Below, in pieces: positions 34,042-43,215 of a stretch of DNA of 64,000 nucleotides; position 1 is the stretch's first letter; each line of letters opens with the position of its first letter. The notes under the pieces are model-generated. The model ran no database searches. It was not told the DNA's origin and worked only from the letters and a program-made list of their open reading frames with translations. This stretch comes from Roseateles toxinivorans (GTDB lineage Bacteria > Pseudomonadota > Gammaproteobacteria > Burkholderiales > Burkholderiaceae_C): assembly GCF_004362525.1 (NCBI RefSeq), contig NZ_SNXS01000011.1, positions 60,866 to 124,865 of the forward strand, read 5' to 3'. A program made the translations under genes and the position numbers.

Positions 34042-35321
34042 CACTGCCACTCGGCCAGGGCGCCGAGCCACAGCCGGTTCAGCATGCCGGGCCCGTCGAC
34101 ATCAATCACTGCGCCGGCTCGCAGCGAAGGAGTCAGGGGCACGGCGTCCTTGTTCCCTAAAAAGTAGGGGCTGACCACGCCCTCGCCATGCATGATCTCC
34201 TTGCGGTTGAAGGCCGAGGCCAACTCATCTTCCTCGCCGGTCAGTTCCGCCCCAGCAAACCGTCGGGGCACCCAGCCCGCACTCATCCCGGCATCGGCTT
34301 GGCAGCGGTGGACGAAGTACTCGGCAAGGCTCTCGGCCACCATACGCCCGCCAATGGAGTCAAGGTGGAAGTGCACGCCGGCCACGATGCGGTTGCTGGC
34401 GATACGCGCAGCCATTCGCTGCAGCTGTGTGTTGAGCGCATCGTCACGGGTCGCTCCGCCACCTGCGAGCAGCGCAAGCATTCGTGCCACCAAAAAGGCC
34501 TCCATCGCATGCCCGCTGGGAAACGCGTCAAAGCGGCGTGGCCGGATCACCGGTTGAATGCTGGGCGAGTAGCTCGTCGGACGCGGGCAGCCCAGATAGT
34601 GCTTGGTCGGTTGCAGCAAGTGGTAACCCAGACGGACGACCAAAGCGATCAGCTCCAACGTGCGCGGATAGGTGGTGGGATTCAGATCGACAACGGGCGC
34701 CCAGTACCGCCAAGGCAGACCCAGCTGGCTGCTGAGCTCCGACAGCCGCTCGGCCCGCAACTCGGCCCACTGGTGCACCAGTTTGAGCTGACTGCCGGCG
34801 AACACGTCGGCCTTGGGCCGCGAGATAGAAAAGATCAGATAACTCTTGTAGCTGCCTGCGCCAGGCTCCGTCGTGCCCGGCTCGAGTTCGACATGGTTCA
34901 ACTCGATACGGTGCCCGGTGGCATAGGCATCGAGGCGCAGGCTGCGCAGCAGTTCGGCGAGCAGATTGACCTGGCGGATGTCGAATGAGCAGGCGTCAAA
35001 GCGCCTCAGCCCCTGCACTTCGGGCAGGCCATCCTCACTCGCCTCGCGGAACGACTGCTTCTGGCGGATAGCAGGGGGATTGTCGTCAAACGACATGATC
35101 ATCGCTTCGCGGGAGTGGATCAACCCGGCTCCGGCGCTTCCGCTGCCTCCGGGCAACAGCAGACTGAAGCTGCCCGGGCCGCCGGCAACGGATGGGCCCG
35201 ACTCCTCAATCGAGGCAAATCCACCTGGGTCGCCTTGGTCGCCTTGGTCGCCTTGGTCGCCTTGGTCGCCCTGGTCGCCCTGGTCGCCTTGGTCGCCTTG
35301 GAGCTGGTTCGAACTGGCCAT
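34041..35321 (-). CDS. Vanadium haloperoxidase/PAP2-type enzyme with N-terminal collagen-like repeat
   Basis: A 426-residue protein of the vanadium-dependent haloperoxidase/acid phosphatase superfamily. The oxyanion (vanadate or phosphate) site has K240-x6-R247-P248, PSGH at 268-271, and R311-x5-H317-x3-D321, with Asn instead of Ser before R311. Residues 9-32 are seven GDQ triplets and one GDP, a collagen-like Gly-X-Y tract, followed by a glycine and serine-rich segment. There is no signal peptide. It may halogenate an organic substrate or hydrolyse a phosphoester; the sequence does not decide between them. It lies between a nucleotide cyclase and a subtilase and is coupled to the latter. Confidence 0.85.
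   Translation of the reverse strand: MASSNQLQGDQGDQGDQGDQGDQGDQGDQGDPGGFASIEESGPSVAGGPGSFSLLLPGGSGSAGAGLIHSREAMIMSFDDNPPAIRQKQSFREASEDGLPEVQGLRRFDACSFDIRQVNLLAELLRSLRLDAYATGHRIELNHVELEPGTTEPGAGSYKSYLIFSISRPKADVFAGSQLKLVHQWAELRAERLSELSSQLGLPWRYWAPVVDLNPTTYPRTLELIALVVRLGYHLLQPTKHYLGCPRPTSYSPSIQPVIRPRRFDAFPSGHAMEAFLVARMLALLAGGGATRDDALNTQLQRMAARIASNRIVAGVHFHLDSIGGRMVAESLAEYFVHRCQADAGMSAGWVPRRFAGAELTGEEDELASAFNRKEIMHGEGVVSPYFLGNKDAVPLTPSLRAGAVIDVDGPGMLNRLWLGALAEWQ
35226..35297. repeat. 9-bp tandem repeat encoding (Gly-Asp-Gln)n
   Basis: Eight tandem 9-base units, TTGGTCGCC on the plus strand with CTG or TGG variants in three of them, encode GDP plus seven GDQ triplets at the N-terminus of the haloperoxidase-like protein. 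The near identity of units suggests recent slippage, so copy number may vary between strains without changing the frame. Confidence 0.95.
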
Positions 35322-35355
35322 GTGTTGCTCTCTTCGATGTCAGTTGATAGGGGCT

Positions 35356-37164
35356 TCAGGCAGCGGGCAGGCCGGCTTCCTGGAGCAGTTGGGCAAACCG
35401 TTCTCGATTGATGTCCTGCGAGGGCACTCTTGCCAGGTAGGCCTTCACCGTGAAGTGCGGTTCCACACTGAGTAAGCGTCGCATCGTCTCTGCCGCTTCT
35501 GCATGACGGCCCAGTTCGGCCTGGGCAATCGCCATCGACCGGTAGGCCGTACCATGCGTACCGTTGGCGGTGATGGCTCGCTCGGCCAGAATGACGCAGC
35601 GCTCGTACTCACCGGCACGCAGCGCGGCCGTTGCCGATAGCGCGTCGTAGTAGTGCCGGGTCGGATCGGCCGGGGCCAGACCCAAAGCCATCTCGCTGGC
35701 GGCCAGCGCCGGTGCCCGCTCGTTCATGAAGCCCTGGGCCACGCTGCTCATCAGCCAGGCCAGTGAATCATTCGGGTTGTGCTGCAGCGCCTGAGCATAG
35801 AACTGCTGCGCCGCTTGCGCATCGCGCTTCACGCCAGCATGCACCGAGCCAGCCATCGTCAGCGCAAGCGCCGAGCAGGGGTCGCGGTCGAGCGCACGGG
35901 CGCTGTAGTAGAGCGCCTGCTCACCATCGCGCCGACTGTCGTCGCTCCAGCCCTGAACCACGCGGAAGACATGCCACCGCGCCAGCCAAGCCATAGGCTC
36001 GGCATGGCGCGGTGCACGGTCGCTGAGCGCCAGCAGCAACTCGCGCGCGCGCGAGAAATCGCTCGCCGCGAAGCGATGCAGCAGATCCACCGCCGCCAGA
36101 TGCAGGGTGTGGCTGGACAGATTGGGCAAAGCCTGGGCGGCCCGGGCCGCTCGCTGCTCCACCGCCAGGATGCGGTGGCTGACCGCGTGCACAACACGAC
36201 CCAGCAGATCGCTCTGCGGTGACAACAGGTCCAGCGCAGAGCCGACCAAGCCATCGTTCCAGATCGGTTCGGCACTGCCGTTCCGCCACAACTCCACCCG
36301 TAGTTGCAGGCGGCGGTGACGATCCGCACCCTCACTATCAGCCACGACGCTCCCGCGCAGCACATAGTCGGCACGCAGCACCCGGTAGAGCTGCTCCAGT
36401 TCCAGTTCGCGACCGCGCAGCGCCAGCGCGGACAGCGGCGAGATGACATGCAACATAGAAGACTGACTCAGCTGCCGGATCAGTTGATCGGCTGCCACAT
36501 CGCCGAGGCTGAAGGCGGAGCCGCTGCCATGGGGCGGCGCTTCCAGCGGCAAGACCACCAAGGTCGGCCGCATCTTCATTCGCGCGGCGATCGCCGCCTC
36601 GAGCCCTGACGGCAGCGGCGCCTGCTCATTTCGGTGGCGAAACAGCCGCACCGGCTGTTCGACGTGTTTGAGCCAGCAAAGACCCATGTCCTGCAGCAGG
36701 CCATCGAAAGGGGCAACCAGTTCGTCCCGTGCTGCCGAGGACATCAGGGTCTCGCCCGGTTGCCCCTGGGCGGCTATGCGCGCCGCCAGGTTGACACCGA
36801 TGCCATATAGAGCTTCGTCATCGGCCAGCAACTCTGTCTTGTGCAGGCCGGCACGCAAACGCAGCGGCTCCACTCCGGGATGGTTTGCATGCTCCCTGGC
36901 CGCAAGACTGTGCAACATGACGCTGCATTGGATCGCTTCCCTGGTATGCGCGAAAGTCAGCACCAAGCCATCGCCACGACGCTCAACCACCTTGCCTCGG
37001 CAGGTGACGACCAAATCGCGAGCCCGAGTCAGAAAGTCACGGATGCGCTGGACGGCCAGGGCCTCAGCATCAGCTATAAGGCGAACGGACTCGACCACGT
37101 CGACGAATCCGACCGTGGCCGTTTCCTTCCGCAGTGAACCTGAGGTGGGTGGCGTCGAGGACAT
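35356..37164 (-). CDS. Class III nucleotide cyclase with TolB-like and TPR domains
   Basis: A 602-residue soluble protein. Residues 15-185 are a class III cyclase homology domain. Metal-binding aspartates D22 (GFVDVV) and D65 (RRGDGLVLTF), the purine-selecting K58, and the transition-state pair N125 and R129 (VNLAARI) are all present, so cAMP formation is plausible. Residues about 200-330 resemble the TolB N-terminal/FlgO-like domain (LVVLPLE, LHVISPLSALALRG, DYVLRGSVV). TPR helices run from about 350 to the end. Such proteins couple second-messenger output to protein binding. It starts the three-gene cluster, 34 bases upstream of the haloperoxidase gene. Base use looks less G/C-biased than in the neighbours. 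Confidence 0.88.
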   Translation of the reverse strand: MSSTPPTSGSLRKETATVGFVDVVESVRLIADAEALAVQRIRDFLTRARDLVVTCRGKVVERRGDGLVLTFAHTREAIQCSVMLHSLAAREHANHPGVEPLRLRAGLHKTELLADDEALYGIGVNLAARIAAQGQPGETLMSSAARDELVAPFDGLLQDMGLCWLKHVEQPVRLFRHRNEQAPLPSGLEAAIAARMKMRPTLVVLPLEAPPHGSGSAFSLGDVAADQLIRQLSQSSMLHVISPLSALALRGRELELEQLYRVLRADYVLRGSVVADSEGADRHRRLQLRVELWRNGSAEPIWNDGLVGSALDLLSPQSDLLGRVVHAVSHRILAVEQRAARAAQALPNLSSHTLHLAAVDLLHRFAASDFSRARELLLALSDRAPRHAEPMAWLARWHVFRVVQGWSDDSRRDGEQALYYSARALDRDPCSALALTMAGSVHAGVKRDAQAAQQFYAQALQHNPNDSLAWLMSSVAQGFMNERAPALAASEMALGLAPADPTRHYYDALSATAALRAGEYERCVILAERAITANGTHGTAYRSMAIAQAELGRHAEAAETMRRLLSVEPHFTVKAYLARVPSQDINRERFAQLLQEAGLPAA

Positions 37165-37347
37165 CGAGTCTTAACAGAGGTCTGGGCACCGAATCTGAGT
37201 GCAATTCGTAACATACGCCAAAAGCTGCTGGCTGTGCTATCCCCAAGCTTGATGATCTCCGCCAGGCAGAGGGAGAAAACATAGACCTGCCGCCGGCACT
37301 TGAGAGCTGGCCGGGCTCGTCGACTTCCCCTGGCGGGCCTGCGCGCA

Positions 37348-38289
37348 TCACGCCGCGGCCGCCAGGCCGCAGACCCGCCCCCGCCCCTCGGTCTTGGCCC
37401 GGTACAGCTGCGCGTCGGCAGCCGCCAGCAGGTTCGCCGTCGTGTTGCAGCCCTCGCCGCTGCGGGCGGCCACGCCCAGGCTGACGGTCACCGAGGGGTC
37501 AACAACTGACTCCGCGTGCGGGATGGCCTCGGCACGAACGCCGCGCTCCAGCCGCTGCGCGACCTCCAGGGCGCCGGCCGCATCGGTCTCGGGCAGCAGG
37601 CAGACGAACTCCTCGCCGCCGTAGCGCGCCAGCATGTCGCCCGGGCGGTTCAGCTGGCGGGTCAGCACCTCGGCGACCCGGCGCAGGCAGTCGTCCCCGG
37701 CCTGGTGACCGTAGTGGTCGTTGTAGCGCTTGAAATGGTCCACATCGATCAGCACGACCGACAGCGGATGCCCGCTGCGGGTGGCGCGCAGCCACTCGGT
37801 CTGCAGGCGCTCGTCGAAGGCGCGCCGGTTCCACACGCCGGTCAGGCCGTCGAGGAAGGCCATCTGCCGCAGCAGATCGGCCTGCGCCTTCAGGGTCAGC
37901 TGGGTTCTCACCCGCGCCCGCACGATGGCCGGGCTGATCGGCTTGGTGATGAAGTCGGCGGCGCCCAGCTCGAGGCCATGGGTCTCGGCCTCCTCCTCGC
38001 TGCTGGCGGTGACGAAGATCACCGGGATGTCCCGGGTGCGCGGGTCGGCCTTGAGGCGGCGGCAGACCTCGAAGCCGTCAATGCCGGGCATCACCACATC
38101 GAGCAGCACCAGATCCGGCTGCTTGGCCAGGCACAGGCTCAGGGCCTGCTCGCCGCCGGTGGCAACAAATATCTGATGCTCGGCCGACAGCGCCTGGTAG
38201 AGGGCCTGCACATTGACCTGTTGATCGTCGACGACCAGCAAGCGGGATCGGTGCGGCGCATCGGGCCCGGCAGCATTCGCTTCAGTCAT
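37348..38289 (-). CDS. Response regulator with GGDEF diguanylate cyclase output
   Basis: A 313-residue protein. Receiver domain residues 16-130 carry phosphoacceptor D64 (LVLLDVVMPG) and the acidic pair D21-D22. The GGDEF domain (about 145-305) has the catalytic motif GGEEF at 224-228. A product-inhibition I-site R215-x-x-D218 lies five residues upstream, so the enzyme should make c-di-GMP and be feedback inhibited. Its start overlaps the stop of the hybrid kinase gene by 8 bases, making that kinase its probable phosphodonor. The promoter is therefore the kinase promoter. Confidence 0.95.
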   Translation of the reverse strand: MTEANAAGPDAPHRSRLLVVDDQQVNVQALYQALSAEHQIFVATGGEQALSLCLAKQPDLVLLDVVMPGIDGFEVCRRLKADPRTRDIPVIFVTASSEEEAETHGLELGAADFITKPISPAIVRARVRTQLTLKAQADLLRQMAFLDGLTGVWNRRAFDERLQTEWLRATRSGHPLSVVLIDVDHFKRYNDHYGHQAGDDCLRRVAEVLTRQLNRPGDMLARYGGEEFVCLLPETDAAGALEVAQRLERGVRAEAIPHAESVVDPSVTVSLGVAARSGEGCNTTANLLAAADAQLYRAKTEGRGRVCGLAAAA

Positions 38290-41200
38290 GCGCGGCCAGC
38301 CTCCCCATCAAGGCCCGGCACTCCGACGCGGCCTGGGCAAAATCCAGCCCGGCGATGGCCTCGCCCAGCGGCTCCAGGGCCTCGGCCCAGTGCGGCTCAT
38401 GGGCCTGCTGCAAGGCAGAGAACTGATCGGTGGCGGCCATATCGTCATCCTCAAGCAGTTTCAGCAAGGCACCTAGCGCCTGCATCAGACCGGGCCGATC
38501 CGCCGAGGCGGCCGGGTTCGGGACGGATGGCCTGGCGAGATCGTATTGCCGCAGTATGGATTGCAGCGCCGCGCCCGTCTGCTCCCCATGTTCGGTCAGC
38601 GCGGCCAGCCCCTGCGCGACCAGCTGGGCATCGGCCTCGACGTTCGCTCCGCCCTTGCGCAGGTCTGCCTCGAAGGCGGCGGCCTGGCCGGCCAGCCGGG
38701 CGGCGCCCAGCGTGCCGGCCTCACCCTTGAGCGTGTGCAGGCAGCGCAGGGCGTCGATGCGCGAGGCCTCGCCCAGCAGCCGGCCAACTTCCGCAGGCAG
38801 GTCCGGCAGGCGCTTGACAAATGACCGGGCCGAACGGGCCCAGACATCGCCGCGGCCGCCGAGCCTGGCCAGTGCCGCAGCGATCTCCAGCCCTTGGCTG
38901 CGCGCCTCGGCCAGGTCGGCCTCGGACAGCCCGGGCAGCGCCCCGCTGGAGTCGGACCGGGCCGGTGCAGCAATGCCGAGATCGCCTTGATCGCGGCCCA
39001 GTCGCTGGCGCAGCAAGGCCACCAGCGCGTCGATGTCGAAGGGCTTGCCGATGTGGTCGTTCATGCCGGCGGCCAGGCAGGCCTGGCGGTCGTCGGCGCT
39101 GGCATTGGCGGTCATGGCGATGATCAACAGATCGGCGAGCCCCCGCTGCCGGCGAATCTCGCGGGTGGCCGTGAAGCCGTCCATCACCGGCATCTGCACG
39201 TCCATCAGCACGGCGTCGAACAACGGGTCGGCGGCGGCCACCGCGGCCACCCCTTGCCGACCGTCGTCGGCCAGCGTGACCGAGGCCCCCTCGGCCTCCA
39301 GCAGCTCCTGCGCCACCTGCTGGTTGTTGAGGTTGTCCTCGACCAGCAACAGGCGCAGGCCCTGCAGCCGGGGCTGTCCTTGCGCGATACCGGGTTCCAC
39401 CGCGGGCTCGCCGCTGCCCTCACCTACCGGCAGCGTCAGCTCGAAGTGGAAGGTGCTGCCCCGTCCAAGCTCGCTGTCGAGCGCGATCCGCCCCCCCATC
39501 AGTTCAACCAGCCGCTGGCTGATGGACAGGCCCAGTCCGGTGCCGCCGAAACGGCGCGTGGTCGAGGCCTCGGCCTGCGAGAAGCTGCTGAACACCGCCT
39601 GCTGCTGCTCGGGTGCTATGCCGATGCCGGTGTCGCGCACCACAAACGCCACACGGCACAGCTCGTCCCTGCGCTCCAGCAGACGCAGCTGCAGCAGCAC
39701 TTCGCCGCTGTCGGTGAACTTGAGCGCATTGCCGGCCAGATTGAGCAGCACCTGCTGCAGCCGCATATCGTCGCCCACAAGGCAGGGGGGCAGCGCCGCA
39801 TCCCTGTCGAAGCGCAGCTCGACCGGCTTGGAGCCCATATTGGCCTGCAGTACCACCGCCAGATCGCGCAGCAGGCCATCCACGGCAAACGGGCGCGGGT
39901 CCAGCGTCATCTTGCCGGCCTCGGCCTTGGAGAAGTCCAGGATGTCGTTGATCAGACCCAGCAGGCTGCGTGCTGCGCGCTCGGTCTTGCGGGTGTAGTC
40001 CTGCTGGCGCTCGGTCAGCGGCGTTCTGGACAGCAACTTGAGCATGCCCAGGATGGCATTCATCGGCGTGCGGATCTCGTGGCTCATATTGGCCACGAAC
40101 TGACCCTTGGCCAGGCTGGCCTGCTCGGCCCGGTCGCGCTCGATCGCCAAGGCCTGGTTGGCCAGGCGCAGATCCGCCTCGGCCTTCTTGACGAAGGTGA
40201 TGTCCATCGTCAAGGTCACCACGCCCTGGACCTGCTCGTTCCACCAGTCCGGGATCAAATGGGTCAGGATATGGCTGGCCTCGCCATCGGCCGAGCGATC
40301 CTCGCGCTCAAAGCTCTGCATTTCGCCGCGCCGTGCCGCCTCGATCTGAGCCAAGCTCGCGGCGACCCGCGCCTCGCCCAGTATCTCGACATCGCTCTGA
40401 CCAACGCAGTCGGCCAGATGGCCGCCGAAGCGCTCAAGAAAGGGCTTGTTGGCGAACTTGAGGCGGTGGTCCATGTCCCAGTACGCGATGCGTGCCGGAA
40501 TATTGTCGATCACCAGGCGCATCAGATGCTCGCTGTCGCGGATGGTGATTTCCGCCCGCTTGCGCTCGCTGATATCGGTATAGGTGGTGACAAAGCCCCC
40601 CGTCGGCAGCGGCGCGCCGCGTATCTCCAGCGCCACCCCGTCGGGCCGCAGCCGTTCGATCTGATGAGGCACCGGGTGGCGGGCGCGCTCGACGATCAGG
40701 GCCACGATGGCGTCAACGTCGCCCGGGCCGTACTCGCCGTACTCGCCGCGCTCGGCGTTGTGGCGGATGATGCTTTCGAAGCTGGTTCCCTCGGGGCCGA
40801 ACAGGCTGTCCGGCAGATCTAGGAGGCTGCGGAACTGCCGGGTGTGCGCCAGCAGTTGCAGGTCGGCATCGAAGACGCTCAAGCCGCAAGGCAGATTGTC
40901 GAGAATCGCCTGCAGCATCACCGTGGTGCTCTGCTGGGCCTGCTCGGCCGATTTGCGCTCGGTGACATCCATATGGGTGCCGGCCATGCGCTCGACCTTG
41001 CCGCTGGCATCGCGCTGGAAGACCTGACCCCGCGACAACACCCAGACCCAATGGCCAAGCCGATGGCGCAGGCGGATCTCGCATTCGTAATAGTCGAGCT
41101 CGCCTTCGAAGTGCTTGCGCAGCAGCTCGGCGGACCGTCGCAGATCGTCCCGATGCGCCAGCCGCGTCCAGACAGCAGTGGTGATAGGCCCCAGCTCGGC

Positions 41201-42988
41201 CCGGGTATAGCCCAGCATCCCGGCCCAGCGTTCATTGACCTCGGTCACGCCGGACAACTCATCAAGATCCCAGGTGCCCACCCGCGTGCCCTGCAGGATG
41301 TTCTGCAACTGCTGTTGCTCCCGTGCCAGCTCCGCGAGTGCCGTCTTGCGCGCGGTGATGTCGCTGGCGATCTCCATGAAGCCAGTCAACGCGCCTTGCG
41401 CGTCGTGCATCGGCTGGATTTCGGTGTCGACCCAGAACTCGCGCCCGTCCTTGGTGCGATTCAGTATCTCGACCCGGCATTGCTGCCCCGCCGCAGCGGC
41501 CTCGGCCAGGCGCTGCAGCACCACCGGATCCGCCTTGCCACTGCCCAGCAGTTCGCCGGGCGTGCGCCCGTACGCGTCGGCGGCACTGAACCCGGTCACG
41601 CGGGTGAAGCCCTCGTTGACCCAGGTGATGCGCAAGTCACGGTCGGTGATGGACACCGCATTCGAGGTGCTCCGCACCACCCTTGCCAGGCGCTCCAGGT
41701 CCAAGGTCATGCGCTGGGCCAGGGTCAATGCCCGCATGCGGCCGACGGCCAGCAGCCACACCGACAGCGCCAGCAACATGCTCAGCAAGGCCCCGCCCAT
41801 GGCGACATAGGCCAGGCTGCTGCGCTGGATGCCCGCCACGAAGCCGGGGCTTGCGCTGGCATGCAGGACCAACTGGCGGCCTCCGATCGTGAGCCATCGG
41901 CTGGCCTCGAACCGCCGGGCACCCTCGCCTGCGGCCGCAAGAGCGGGCAGTTCGGCATCAAAGACGACTTGACCGGGGCTGTCAGCCTCGGGCAGAAGGA
42001 GCCGGATGTTGACGGCGCGGTCGGCAATGTCGACCACACCGGTCAGCAGGTCGCGAACGATGATGGGCGCATACAGCAGCCCGACCAGCGCGGCGCGGCG
42101 CTGCTCCAGTTCAACCGGATCGGTGCCATGACGAAACACCGGCAAGATGAACAGGAAGCCGGGGGTGCGGTCCCTGTCCTGGAGCAGATTCAGCTTGCCG
42201 CTGAGCGCCGGTTGCCCGGTGGCCACCGCACGCTCGATGGCCTCGCGGCGCACCGATTCGGATCCGAGGTCACGCCCCAGGGCCTGATGGTTCTCCGACA
42301 GCGGCTCGATCATCTTGACGACGTAGAGATCGTCGGCGGCGCCGGTGGTGGTGACCTCGAAATCGGGCGCCTGGTCCGCCCGCGCCGCGGCGACAAAGCG
42401 GTTCAGGTCAGGGCGCAACACGCGCTCCATCAGGCCGAAGCCCCGCACGCCGGGGAATTCGGTCGGCAGGTCGCGGGACTCCACATAGGCCCGGAACTGC
42501 GCCCTGCTGAGCTGGCGGTTGACGGCATAGACACCCCTGGCGCCCTTGAGTCCGTACACCGGCAAGGTGAACCGGCGCATGATCTCGGCCTCCATGCGCT
42601 CGACATGGCGCGTGAACTGACCCTGAGCGTCCGCTTCGATACTGCGGTCCAGCCAGATCACGGCTGCGGCCGTCAGCACCAGGCCCAGTATCTGCGTCAG
42701 GGCGGTCATAGCAATCGCCCCGCGGCGCTGCCGGGCCGGGGACATGCCCGGTGCCCGGTCAGCGCTGGCCGTATCGCCAACCCCGACCCGCCGCACCGCC
42801 GCCATGCAACGCCAGTAGGCGGCCGGCGCACTGAGCACCACCAGCAAGACCGCTCCGAAGTAGGCCTTGGCCCACAGCGCGGCCGTTTCGGCCATCAGAG
42901 GCAGGGCCAACGTCACCACGACCTGGGCCAGGCCGACGATCAGCAGCAGTTCACCGACAAGGCGGGTCGGGATCTGGGCAATTTTCAT
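38282..42988 (-). CDS. CHASE/PAS hybrid sensor histidine kinase with receiver and HPt
   Basis: A 1568-residue inner-membrane phosphorelay kinase. N-terminal membrane segments lie at about 8-60 and 93-113. A periplasmic CHASE domain at about 150-320 includes PGVRGFGLMERV and LNLLQDRDRTPGFLFILPVF. A further membrane helix lies at about 395-415. Four PAS domains fill roughly 430-940, several ending in the PAC pattern (TGFMEIASDITARK, AGTHMDVTERK, VTTYTDISERK). The phosphorylated His is near 970 (VANMSHEIRTPMNAILG). The HATPase has LNLAGNALKFT and RRFGGTGLGLSIS. The receiver Asp is near 1263 (DVQMPVMDG), and the HPt His near 1417 (LHTLKGEAGTLGA). It probably feeds the adjacent GGDEF regulator and perhaps the divergent receiver. 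Confidence 0.95.
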   Translation of the reverse strand: MKIAQIPTRLVGELLLIVGLAQVVVTLALPLMAETAALWAKAYFGAVLLVVLSAPAAYWRCMAAVRRVGVGDTASADRAPGMSPARQRRGAIAMTALTQILGLVLTAAAVIWLDRSIEADAQGQFTRHVERMEAEIMRRFTLPVYGLKGARGVYAVNRQLSRAQFRAYVESRDLPTEFPGVRGFGLMERVLRPDLNRFVAAARADQAPDFEVTTTGAADDLYVVKMIEPLSENHQALGRDLGSESVRREAIERAVATGQPALSGKLNLLQDRDRTPGFLFILPVFRHGTDPVELEQRRAALVGLLYAPIIVRDLLTGVVDIADRAVNIRLLLPEADSPGQVVFDAELPALAAAGEGARRFEASRWLTIGGRQLVLHASASPGFVAGIQRSSLAYVAMGGALLSMLLALSVWLLAVGRMRALTLAQRMTLDLERLARVVRSTSNAVSITDRDLRITWVNEGFTRVTGFSAADAYGRTPGELLGSGKADPVVLQRLAEAAAAGQQCRVEILNRTKDGREFWVDTEIQPMHDAQGALTGFMEIASDITARKTALAELAREQQQLQNILQGTRVGTWDLDELSGVTEVNERWAGMLGYTRAELGPITTAVWTRLAHRDDLRRSAELLRKHFEGELDYYECEIRLRHRLGHWVWVLSRGQVFQRDASGKVERMAGTHMDVTERKSAEQAQQSTTVMLQAILDNLPCGLSVFDADLQLLAHTRQFRSLLDLPDSLFGPEGTSFESIIRHNAERGEYGEYGPGDVDAIVALIVERARHPVPHQIERLRPDGVALEIRGAPLPTGGFVTTYTDISERKRAEITIRDSEHLMRLVIDNIPARIAYWDMDHRLKFANKPFLERFGGHLADCVGQSDVEILGEARVAASLAQIEAARRGEMQSFEREDRSADGEASHILTHLIPDWWNEQVQGVVTLTMDITFVKKAEADLRLANQALAIERDRAEQASLAKGQFVANMSHEIRTPMNAILGMLKLLSRTPLTERQQDYTRKTERAARSLLGLINDILDFSKAEAGKMTLDPRPFAVDGLLRDLAVVLQANMGSKPVELRFDRDAALPPCLVGDDMRLQQVLLNLAGNALKFTDSGEVLLQLRLLERRDELCRVAFVVRDTGIGIAPEQQQAVFSSFSQAEASTTRRFGGTGLGLSISQRLVELMGGRIALDSELGRGSTFHFELTLPVGEGSGEPAVEPGIAQGQPRLQGLRLLLVEDNLNNQQVAQELLEAEGASVTLADDGRQGVAAVAAADPLFDAVLMDVQMPVMDGFTATREIRRQRGLADLLIIAMTANASADDRQACLAAGMNDHIGKPFDIDALVALLRQRLGRDQGDLGIAAPARSDSSGALPGLSEADLAEARSQGLEIAAALARLGGRGDVWARSARSFVKRLPDLPAEVGRLLGEASRIDALRCLHTLKGEAGTLGAARLAGQAAAFEADLRKGGANVEADAQLVAQGLAALTEHGEQTGAALQSILRQYDLARPSVPNPAASADRPGLMQALGALLKLLEDDDMAATDQFSALQQAHEPHWAEALEPLGEAIAGLDFAQAASECRALMGRLAAHD

Positions 42989-43215
42989 GTGCTGGGTGCA
43001 ACGAGGAGGTCGGGCGAACTTACACCACGCCAGCCCCCAGCAGGGGGTCGGCGCCTCGGTTCAGATCGCACGACCGTGCCGAATTTACAGATTTTGCCGA
43101 ATAGACCACATACCAGCTCGTTGGCGCCCGTCCGGTGCTGCCTTCACCCACGGGGATTGCGCAACAATCGAGCGCATGGGTCAACGTCTCGCTGGCCCGT
43201 TGCCAAGGGTCGTGC

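Noticed and set aside
35226..35297. CRISPR or non-coding satellite
   Set aside because: The 9-bp units keep the reading frame of the haloperoxidase-like gene and encode a regular GDQ tract.
31942..37164. A known anti-phage system (for example CBASS) in the cyclase cluster
   Set aside because: The cyclase is class III, not a CD-NTase, and none of the usual CBASS effectors or ubiquitin-like accessory genes is present, so only a general module is proposed.
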